Shown in pieces: positions 47,801-59,800 of a stretch of 64,000 nucleotides of DNA. How positions within the stretch are numbered: position 1 is the first letter of the stretch; each line of letters opens with the position of its first letter. The DNA is taken from contig CM076958.1 in the NCBI GenBank assembly GCA_039566865.1, forward strand, positions 4,030,001-4,094,000. The letters are read 5' to 3'. The notes beneath the pieces were generated by a model. That model saw only the letters and a program-made list of their open reading frames with translations. It was not told where the DNA came from and did not search any database. The DNA comes from Aurelia coerulea. Its lineage: Eukaryota > Cnidaria > Scyphozoa > Semaeostomeae > Ulmaridae. Both the position numbers and the translations under genes were made by a program.

Positions 47801-50800
47801 TCACATCTTTTTCTGTACGTTTTGAATCGCTGACGACTCATTATCAATCCATGAAATCAAAAATAATGGGAAGAAACTTTCGCGAGTTGGAAAAAATGCG
47901 AAATTTATGGAATCAACTTTCGCGAATCAGCCAAAATGGGAAATTTCGCGGGAATAAACTTTCATCGCATTTGTACAAATATAGTATTCGAGAGTTCACT
48001 GAAAGATCCCAGATTTCAGAGTACCGAACCAGAAAATGTAGAGATTTGCAAATTTCCAGAGTTAGGTTAGAATATGCAAAAAGAAGTTTCTACTTCTCTG
48101 GTGTCAAAAACTGGAAAGATATCCCTGACAGAATTCGAGAGAAAGAATGAATCGCTCGTTTTAACACAGGGTCAAGAGAGTATCTTTTTTAAACGTACAG
48201 GACCCAAACATGATCCCTTGGTAGAGCAGCGACTTATAGTTCTTTTCCCTGAACAAATATTGTTAAATAAGTTGTTCATTTGTTGATTTTTCAAGTTGAA
48301 AGGTGTTTTGTGAATAAATATTGATAAAATGAGAAAATGAAATGAAAATGGGAACACATTTTTCACGAATTTTCTTACTCTAGAACGTTTCGTGGGAAGG
48401 AAATTTTGCGAATTCTATATTTTAAGAAATTCCGCGGGAATAAACTTTCGCGAATGTGACAGTTGGGGAATAACTTCTCACAAACTTCGTCCAAAAACGC
48501 GAAAAACGCGAAAGTTTCTTCCCTTTAAGTAATCTAATCATCAAAAGAGAAGAGCACCGGGTAAGTAGAGCCGAGAAAGAAATCAAAAGAAACTTAACAA
48601 AACACCAGAAAACAAGATGTGAAAAGATGTTCTTACCGCCTGGAACCAGGATCAAAATAATTCCGATAAATCGTCGTACTCTGTTGTTGTCGCGATAATC
48701 GTTTGGCAGGATGAATTGCATTGTATTCTTTAATATCCAAGAACAATGACAAATTATTAAATGCACCACGACCTTCTTCGTTCTGCAAAAACTGCTTGAA
48801 TGCAGTTACAACCCTAATGATAAAAAGAAAATTGCTCACAATCTGCGCACTGAAGATAAAGGTGGAAAACATACCAAACAGAAAATCGCATGTTTGAAAA
48901 TTCGTAATGCGGAGCATAGGGCTCAAATCTTTCAAATCTTTAAAAAGGTGGGTGTAAAATTCTATTCCATTTTTCTTTGAATTGAATGGCTTGAAAGGAA
49001 GTTATAGTAGTTTGCTGTAAATATGCAGTGGACAATTTTTGATATCTTGATTTTTTTTAAAATGGCGGCAATTTAATGATTTTTGAAAAAGTTGATGGAA
49101 AATTTTGAAAACATTTAAACCATCGTAAATCCTAAACCAAAGGAGGAAAATTCATATAACTTTCAAGAAAACTAGTTTATGAAGGCCTACAATATGGTGA
49201 CAAGCAGAAATCAGTATCTTTTAGGATTTAGGATTTAGAAATTTGATAACGTCATAGCCTCAAATTTAATAAATGCCACCATTTTGAAACTAATCAAGAT
49301 ATAAATAAATTTCCATGGCAGATTTACAGCAAAAAACGCTAAGTTCCTTCCAAGCCATTTAATTCAAAGGAAACTGTAATAGAATTTTACACCGACCTTT
49401 TTCAATATTTGAGCCATATGTTTGTAATGCGGAGAATACTTGAGGTATTGGGATCAATCAAAGTTTAGTTGATAGCCCAAAGGCTGAAGTATCTTTTTTA
49501 ATTCTGTTCTGTTCTTCTAAACATAGTGAGATTGTGCCATGTTTGCCTGAAGATTGCGACAAAGGGCACAAGATTCTTGCCAAACTTTTATATAATATTG
49601 CTTTTCTGAAGTTCAAATAGTTTGCTGCCATCCCCGTAAAAATCCGTTGAAAAATGATGGAGCTATGACATTCAGAAGACAGAATTTGCCTGACGACTGA
49701 AACCAGCAGTCGGCCATTTTGTCTTACTATTTTGCAGCGATAAATAGCTTCATGTGAGGTAAGAAATAGTTTCTATGAGGTAAGTAATAGTTGAACTCTC
49801 TGATGATTATCGGAATATTCACAAGAGCGATGACAGTGGAGGATGCTGTTTCATTTCATCCATGAAGCTATTTATCGCTGCAAAATATTAAGACAAAATG
49901 GCCGGACCGCTGGTTTCAGTCATCAAGCAAATTTGGTCTCCTGAAGGTCATAGCTCCATCATTTTTCAACGGATTTTTACGGGGATGGTAGCAAACTTTA
50001 ATTCAATATCTGAAGAGCAACATCATGCAACAGAACAAGGAATTGCAGGGACCTACAAATCCCAAGAAATAATCTTGAATATGTCAAGAAAGGCTTTCAC
50101 TATTCGGCTCTGAAAGCTTGGAACGATATACCCATCAACATCAGAGAGCTCCCTACACTTAGTAGATTCAAAAAGCAATTGAAAAGTTATTATATGAGCT
50201 GAACACAACCTAAAACACGACGCCCTGGAAGAGCAGCTGCTATTAGATAGGTTACTGTACATAATTTCGCTTTAACTGTATATAGATTATATTAATGTAA
50301 TTAGGTTATTTATTTTCTTATCTAAGTATTGCGTTTGTAAGCTGAAGGGTTTTTTGTATATAAAGAATTTAAAATGAAAATGAAATGCAAAAGTTTGGCG
50401 AGAATCTTTTGCCGTTTTGTTGTCATCTTCAGGCAAACGGGGCACAATTTTTTAGGACACCCTGAAGGTAATTCACTTTACAAAAAATCGATTACTTTGA
50501 CATGCATGAAAAGAGGCCTTAAACCCTCGATCAACATTAAAAACACTGACTCAAGCATATTTCATTCCCATCAAAAGCTAAGAATCAAGGCCCGGTTGTT
50601 CAACACGGGTATTAGGCTGATACTGGATTAGGCATATGACTACAGAATTATGCTTTTAATCCAAAATTAGTGCAGCATAGGCCTCAAATCTTTCAAATCT
50701 TTAAAAAGGTTGGTGTAAAATTCTCTTATATTTTTCTTTGAATTGGATTGCTTGAAAGGAACTTATGGTACTTTGCTGTAAATCTGCCGTGGAAATTTTA

Positions 50801-53800
50801 TGATATCTTTATTTTTTTCAAAATGGCGGCAATTTGATAATTTTTGAAAAATTTCATGGAAAATTGTGAAAAAAATTTCAATCATTGTAAATCCTAAACT
50901 AATAGAGGAAACATTACATAACCTTCAAGAAAACCATAGTTTATGGAGGTCTACAATATGGTGGCAAGCAGAAATCTGTAGCTTTTGTAGTTTAGGATTT
51001 AGAAATTTGATGACGTCATAGCCTCAAATTTAATAAATGCCACCATATTGAAACAAATCAAGATATCAATAAATTGCCACGGCAGATTTACAGCAAAAAC
51101 CCTAAGTTCCTTCCAAGCTATTTATTTCAAGGAAAACAGCAATAGAAATTTACACCGACCTTTTTTAGTGCTAATCGTGGTTTGAACAACCTGGCCCATA
51201 TCTTTATGAAAGCAATGACGCATATGATCTGATGCATTTGTAAACATTATTTGAGGGAAATTAAATGTGTTGCATGATGAGGAAATTAAAAAGAGATTTT
51301 AGCCTTTGGGAGTATCAACCAAATTTTGATTAATAGACCTTTTAGCTATTCTACAAAAGAGCCTGGATCGAGCGTTATTTTTATACATTTTTATTCGCGA
51401 AGTTCGATCGAGTGGCGTTAGAGCTTCTATCACTATTGTGCGCATTCGAAAATTCTATAAAGTGTAGCAAAATATCTTTCGATTCCGATTCTTTCAAAAT
51501 AGCTTAAAGGCCCTAAAAGGTCTATTTCAACATTTAATAATAATAATAATAAATGTTGGTTAAGGGGCTGGAAGGCCAAGGCCTATAAAACCCTGATTGT
51601 CTATGATTACTAATCTAGTTTAATTTGAATTCGAATTCTGAATCCCCGTGTAGGCGGTCAAAGAGTTTCTCAAACGTTATCACATCTTTTGCTTCGACGA
51701 TGTTAGCTGGCAAGCAGTTCCACTCTTTTATGATGCGCTGGGAATAAAAGTTCTTTCTCACATCTAGTCTGCATTTGTTCAACACGATTTTGTATTTATG
51801 GCCCCTTGTCTTATTTCAAGAATTGTTCGCATAATCAATTTTCAAACGTGTGAATTTCTTTTGGTCCAACCGGTTTATTGTGCGCAATATAGCCAAGAAA
51901 CCGGGTGGGAAAGTCAGAAAAATGCTCAGACGTTTAAAAGCATGTATCTCTCAAACTGTTTATATGAATCTTATAAACTGATAATATCTGTGCAGCTAAA
52001 TATAAACTTAGATAAGAAAATTTAGTTTGTTCAAATCGGTCGTATCATTGTGGAGTTTGTTGAAGTCATCCAGAACTTATATTGCAAGTCTTAGAACCAT
52101 TACTAGATAATCTTTATAGGATCCTTTTAAAACTAACTCTTTTCCAATGAGCTCAGTAAACTGTGGTTCATCATCCGGTTTCTCTGGACAATTATCTTTT
52201 ATCTTTACGACAACTCACGTCAAGACGAATTCTGATCGTATCTGTGTGAGTAAAACATAACGTTCGGCGTTTGAAAACACACTGCTCCCGAAATATCAAA
52301 GTAATCATATTGAAAAGTATCTTGTTTCGTTGCCGATATTTTTAATTAGATTCAATAATTCAAACGGCTTTAATCGGTCATTCCTTCCTATGAATATGGG
52401 AGATTTCTGCACAAAGCCCCTTTCAGAGCCTGCAAAAAAAGAGTGAAAATGACGGCCAACCTTTCCTTGGCTTTCCTTCCTAACAATAATGACACTTTCA
52501 TATGTTCATGTATCTTGTCCTCTTGGGAGATTGGAATCACCCTGGACAAGTTTCCTGGACGAAGGAGCTACATTCGCGACCAAAAGGTTAGCGGACAGCC
52601 ATCAAAAAAGGCCTAAATCCTACCTCTTTAGAGTTCTAGCCCTCAGTTGGTTATGAAACCCCTATCCCCGACATGAATGCTGTGTTTTTCCATAAATAAA
52701 TTGTTTTGAACTTATTTTACTGACAATCTGTCCCAACAACATTGACTTTGGGGAAAGGGAGGGGGTTCTTTAAAATCGAAAAATCTAGGTTTTGATCAAT
52801 CGTCCGATAACTTTTGGCCACAATTGTAGTTTAGACTTACTCTTTATTTTCGATGAGTTCAGTAAACTGTGGTTTATCATCCGGTTTCGGTGGACCAATT
52901 TGTCCTTCATCTCCAGAATCTTCGCCATCAGATGTAAATTTCACTCCTTTTTTCTTTCGTTTTTTCTTCTTTTTCTTAACACGTTCATTTCTCTCTGCTA
53001 CTTCCAAAGCACGACTTGATAATCGACTCATATTGCAGTCATCAGCCATCGACAGTGCAGTTTGTAATCGTACTCTTCTCTCAGAATCGCTTGAACCTGG
53101 GTGCCTAAAGAAGTAAAATAATAAAACATCAGTCTTGAAAATTTTTTGTGCGTTAAAATTAATCCAATGCATTTTCAAACAGCTCCGTTTCGTGGATATC
53201 CACTTTTGACAGGGTTTTCGAAAACCTCCGTTTTTGTGATGTTTTTCTCTACAAGCGTCTGTATCTAATCCTCAAGATCACAGGCTCTAACTGGGTGTCT
53301 CAAAAAGTACCCCCTTTTAACTATAAAAAGGAACAAACTGATGAAATATCGGGACTTTCCGAGTTCATAGCTACAATTTTTAATCTTCCCTTGCATTTTA
53401 AAATCGTCCACCAAACACCGGAGATACGATTTTACAAAGTCAAAATTTGGAGTGCCCATGATCTCACATCACAGGCATTTTGCAAAAGAAATTTCAACTT
53501 TGATATTTTGTTTTTGCTTTTGAAAAAATGATACCTTGAGATGCTGCAATTTTTCTTGAAATGACTTTTCTTTAGAGGAATCGGTTGTTGAATTCCATTC
53601 CATCCCAAGTTTTATTCATATCAAAGAAGAGGAAAAGGAGCACAAGCACGCTTATTTTGGAGATGTGGTACGACTTGGCTACAATCTTGGCCAAAATACT
53701 TGGGACAAGCAACAAAATTGCACTACTTCGGTCTTTGATTACGTGCCCCCCCCACTCCCCCCCCCACCGTTTTAAAGTTACTTGAATCAAACGCCTTTTG

Positions 53801-56800
53801 ACCTTCTCGACATTGAAGTAGGGGGAGGGGGGAATAGGAGGCTCTAAACGCATGTTTTCTCCTCGATATTTTAGGAAGCATCATGAAGACACTGAAATTT
53901 GCCTATGTCCCAGCTTCTGTTGGCCAGGATTGTAGGCCTTTTTTCAAAACCTCTGGTTTTGGGTGGACTATGAATTTTTACTTTGCGAGCTTATATCTCC
54001 GGTGTTTGGTTGACGATTTTTAAATGCCAGGTACGTGCATCTAAAGTTGGAGATTGATAAATTTAGCTGTAACTGCGGAAAGTCCTGATGTTTCATCGTT
54101 TTGTTGCTTTTTCCAGTCAAAAGTGGGTACTTTTTTGAGACACCCGGTATATTCTGCTTTTCAAATTAAATACTCAGCTGAATGAATTCCTCCTGACTAC
54201 TGCAGCAGAAGCACTGTTACAAATAGCAATGAAACACTTGAACCGCTACAGTATAAACTCACAAATCATACCATACATGTTCGCGTAGCATCATTTCGTG
54301 ATATTTTGTACCAAACCTCAATGTTTAGGAAAAAGTACTACGGAAATATGATATGAAAGCACCTTCTAACCCAACGACTGGGCGAATATTCAAGATCTTG
54401 GTTGACAATAACTCTCTTCGTTCTTTGAGGTGAAATAGGCGATGGATGCCTACTAACACTACAAAAAAATCAAACGAAACATATCAGCTTGTGGTTTCAT
54501 TCACAAAATAAAAACCAGGGTTCGGAATCAGAATTAAGCTTTTGGAGCAATAATTTTATCACGTATTTTTTTATAAGAAACTAAGAATTTGGGCCAGTAC
54601 TGAAAGTTCCTTAAAATTATCAGATTTTGAGTACTCACAGTTTCTTACGAGTTTCTTAGGGGTTCCATAACAATCTTCATGTTCACTACCTGTGCCCTCG
54701 TCAACACTTCAAAACAAGGATTTTCAATGTTTAGACATTACTCAAGTACCTTACGAGTAACAGATACAGGAAACAAGTGAGCATAACTTGAATATAGGAT
54801 AAGGATTTCCTTTATCAAAATAAATAGTTTCTTAACTTATATTTGCCTAGTACTGGAGTTTCTTAATTTTTTGGCGATCTGAGAGTTGAGTTTCTTATAT
54901 GGGCAGTTTCTTATAAAAAAATACGTGCATAGCAATTGTTTGGACATTATTTTGAGTGCGAATTATGTTATTTACTTGTTTTGATATCTTACTAAGTAAT
55001 TTGGGACTGCTTTTGTTTAGACAAAACAAAATTAACTCTACACTTCTGGCATTAAAAATTAAGGAACATATAAGAAATTTTTGGTAGCAAAATGGCCCAA
55101 CAATTTAAGAAACTGCCTACCAGCACCGGACCTTAGTTTCTTATAAAAGAATGAGTGTATTTGCTTTAATTCCTAATGGGCAATGCGTTTTTGAGGAATG
55201 AGGAGTGCATAAATTTGGACTCAACAAACGGGTTATCTCGATAAGCTTTGAAATCACTCAGCTGACGCAAAGAAGGCTTCACACCGAAGAGTTATAACCG
55301 ACAAACAGGCTTGAGAACGATGTATCGTTTGATGAGCAAAATTAGCAGCTACTGTAACATAAAAAAGCCTCCCCGGCGGGGAATTGAACCCCGGTCTCCC
55401 GCGTGACAGGCGGGGATACTCACTAGCCTCACTACATAAGGACCCTCAACTTACGCTCATCTAATTGAAGTGAATTAATGTTGTTGTTGTCGCTCCAGTC
55501 AAGGGCCTTATGGACTAACTCTTCTCAAAACGGCAAAAAAATTCTCGCCAGGAACAAATTTGTTCCTGGACCAATCAGGATGCAAGACTTGAAATAACTT
55601 GATGGGATTGGCTGATTCTTCTTCAATTCAAACTTCCCGCCAAAGGCAAACAAACGAATTCGAACAACGCGTTCGACTGAACTGCTCCAACGATCAAAAT
55701 CTCAAAGTAGCGAACGAATTTACGAGATCTTTTGCGTCCCCAAACAACCAAAATATCACTTATGGGTAGGATTTTTTTGCTTTAATAGCTTGAAGAAACA
55801 TTCATCTAAGTACTGATAGCTTGTTTTGCAGTGTAGCGCTTCAGGAAAACCACTTTTTGCGGTGATTTAGGGTCGATGGTTTCAAGAAAAAATAGCAGGT
55901 GATTTAGGCCATGTCCGTTTCTGGAAGCGTAAGTCCATGAGTCGTAGTTATAGCGTCCATCAGCCTATCAATAGCGATAACCTACGAACATATAATCAGT
56001 CTAGATACTCACCACTATACTACCGAGGACCTGTTGATACCCATGAATATTTCAGATCTGGTTTTGAATCTAACTGGACTTCCTTCTAGTGACGTAAGCA
56101 TTACGCAATATTTGTTTACTTTGCTTGCAGGAAATCTGGCAAGATTAAAAAATGTGTTTGAAATTTTCAGATGGAAATTAATAGGCCCTCGGTAGTACAG
56201 TTGGTTAGTATCGCCGCTACTCCCGCGGTAGACCGGGGTTCAAATCCCCGCCGGGGAAGCATTTTTTGGGCAAAAGTGGCTACTCATAACTACACTCATT
56301 TTTTTTATAAGAAACTAAGGTCAGGACAGGGGCTGGTAGGCAGTTTCTTAAATTTTTGGGCCGTTTTGCTACCACAAGTTTCTTACGTGTTTCTTATATT
56401 TTTATTGCCGGAAGTTTAGAGTTGATTTTATCTTGTCTAAAGGGCTCCCAAAAAACGAGTAACTAACATGATTCGCACTCAAAGTAATGTCCAAACAGTT
56501 GCTTTAACTGCAAAATGTCAAAATATTTTTTAGTGTGATAGGAAAATTAAAACTGAAAATTGCAGAAGTTTCTTAGCTTTTTTCAATTCAGGTAGTGTTG
56601 TTTCTTAGCTTTCGAAAAATTGAGCCTACCGTTTCTTATAAGCGGTTTCTTATAAAAAAAATGAGTGTACTTTTGTTGTAGATACGTAATTTTGCCGTAT
56701 GCTTTCGTCTGCGTATAAGAGCCTCCACTATCAGATCACTAACTACTTTAGAAATTATCAATTTTATTCAATAAATCCTCAGCATATTTGACTGTTTTTC

Positions 56801-59800
56801 ACTTTTTTCCTGTTTCGTATTACCCGGAAGGTATCTTTTTCATTCAAATATAAGATTTTACAATATATTTCACATTCTACTATACCTAATTCTAATTACT
56901 ATACGACACTACAGGTACGATACCATGGGGAGCGAAAGACTGCCCTATGGCCAATAATTATTATCATACATTATTTATACACGAAAAATCCCTTCAGCAA
57001 GCAAAACTTAATATACAAAACTACAAACCTACAAGAAGATATATAAATAAGATTCATAGTTCTAGGGTGGGGCTGATCTTCCAGGGAGTCGTGTTTGAGT
57101 TCAATTCAGCTCCTCAAATGTATTTTGGGGTATTTTTTAAATTGTTGCAAAAACACGAAATTAAAAACACACCTCTGAGTACTCGAAATCTGATAATTTT
57201 CAGAAACTTTCATTAGGCCTACTGACTCCAATTCCATATAACATGCGCTGGCATTGAAAATTTTGCAACAACAATCAAAATCCATTTGCATCAAGCAAGT
57301 GTACACAGAGACAACTGTTTCCTTTATGCTCCTCTTGCAGGATGAATTTGACATCCTTGATTTGCAACAGTTTATAACCATAGTGTTTTAACCATTGGCT
57401 CTGAGCTCCAAGGTTCATTGTGACCAACGACAATTTTTCATTTTGCTACATCGTTCAATCGTTTTTAATTTTATGCGCGGATAATTTCATCTAACTTAAG
57501 ACAGGCTTTAGATAAACTTGAGTGAGGCAGACAACGAATATTTCTTACCGATCCAGATTTTTTCTCTCATCCGACTGACAAGTCACCCATTGGTCCCTTA
57601 GTTTCTCTGCTGTTTCTCGCTGGTGACAAAAATGAGAATCAATTGCTTGATATTCAACGCAGTACTAAAGGCAATTTGTGACATAATCAAGAGAGAAAAA
57701 TGCTCGATTTTTATCAGTATACACGTTTTTTTATAAGAAACTGGGATCAGCACTTATTACTAAAAAGTTTCTTAAGTTCGCATGAAAATTTCGGTGTTTT
57801 AGTAGTAAAAGTTTCTTAATCACTTTCTTATTTTTTGGGGTCAAAATTTGGGATATGGTTCAAAGTTGAGCCTTCTTATCGATTAATATTGTTACCACGA
57901 ATATCAACTATTTGTATTCTATACATCTTGACACATTCTTCAAGCCAGGTAGGTATACAATCGATTTTATTTTATTTTTGATAAACAGGACGAACGTTTA
58001 AAAACTCAGCATTCTGGGCCCACTGTGTTGGGGAGGGGTCTTCTTTCTGAGACTCCCAGTTTAGTTGTTTGTGTTGTTCTTTTCTCGAATCTAATGTGTA
58101 TTGTTTCATTGGTGTAAGTGGTTGTCGTAGTTGGAACTCGATGACATCATGTTTAGATCAGTGCATCATGTCCTTTCCAGATATGGTAGCCATAGATTAT
58201 CTATACGTGGATGCAGTTTAGTTGTTTCTATTTACCAAAACCTTTGCAGAGATAGAAGGGTTGTTCAAACATGTTGCAAAATGTAGCGAAAACTTTAATG
58301 AATTTCTCTACACATCGTAAGGAAACAGACATCCAGTTTATTGAGAACGACTATTTTTAACGATGACTGAAAAGATCCCTCAGACCTGTAAGCCACAAAG
58401 CAGCTGCAGCGAAGTAATTGCATCAATAACTGCCGGGAACCCCAAACAAGATTTGTTTAGATGCATGGATATGAATTTAGCCATAATTAGATGCTAATCT
58501 CTTTCAAAATGTTCCACGATAGTTAACTTGAACAAAGATACCTCCTTTTTTGGTACTGGTGCTTTGAGAGCAGAAATATTAATCTCGAAAGCTCAAATTT
58601 GCGTCCACCCCAAACTAGAGCGCTAGCATTTTGACCTGAATAAATTCTTGAAGCACAGCGAATAAATTAACGATTGCCTTAAAAAACGTGAAAAAAATAG
58701 GTCACATCATCTTCTGTTTGCTAAAAGTCACTCACTGTGCAGTTTCTTAATTTGTCTTTAATTTCAATTCTTACTTTCGATGTGATTCAAGAATTTGCTT
58801 AGGCCAAAATGCCAAAGCTCTGGCATGGAGGTGGACACAAATTTCAGATTTCAACATTAATATTAATGTTTCTACTCTCACAGCAGCAATATCAATAAAC
58901 AAGGCATCCATGTTCAAGTTAACTATTGAGGAACATTTTGAGAATGATTAGCCATTGATTAAAGCTGGATCCACATCGCTGGACCCAACCCAATCTGCAT
59001 AGTCTTTTCTGGGACATTTTTTTTTATATAATATATTCCAAATAAAATTTACAATACAGATTACGAACTACATTACTTACAAAATTACTCTACAATACTA
59101 CTAGGACGATCAACCCCAGGGAGCATAAGGCTGTGTCTACCCCGAGGCCATTAAATAAAGATAATAAAGGAAAAGAAACTACTTTAACTATGGGACAAAA
59201 TCGGGTGGCTTATGAAGGGATGGGTAAGTGGCCAGTGTCATGGATAGAATGTAGCGTTAGCTCAAGAATATGTCTATTTAGTGAAATAGGAAAATCTTTA
59301 TTGCCATACAATAAAAGTTGTAGTAAAGCTTCATTTGCAAGATTTACATATCCAAGTGGTCGTATTAATGCATAGATTCCAGCGAGGAGGCCTCGTCTTT
59401 GTACATCAAAACAAGGGCAGAGCAACAAGAAGTGTTCCGTATCTTCAATTCTGGGACATCCAATATCTAATAAAGAAAAACAATCGTACCTGAATTTCTC
59501 CGAATAAGGCAATAGCTGCATCATGTGAAATCTCCCTGGCAGTTGATAGCTGTGATCTGATTCTTTCTACTTGTTTGGTATTGTTTGTTATGATTGAGTA
59601 CTCTGCAAATGGAAAAAATGTAAATGTTAGTTTCCCTGCAGAGGTTTGCACATCCCAAAAAAAATTTTCAATCGATATTTTCATCACATATTCTGCAAGG
59701 TTTAATCTGTCAAACAAAGCAAAGATCATGAGAATCAAGTGAATGCAAGCCAAGAAATTTGAATTTGAAAATTGGTGCTTTCTTATGACTTTGCTTTGCT

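Noticed and set aside
56171..56419. Plus-strand frame with DRGSNPRRGS
   Set aside because: It is the translation of the tRNA-like sequence followed by a TATAAGAAAC element.
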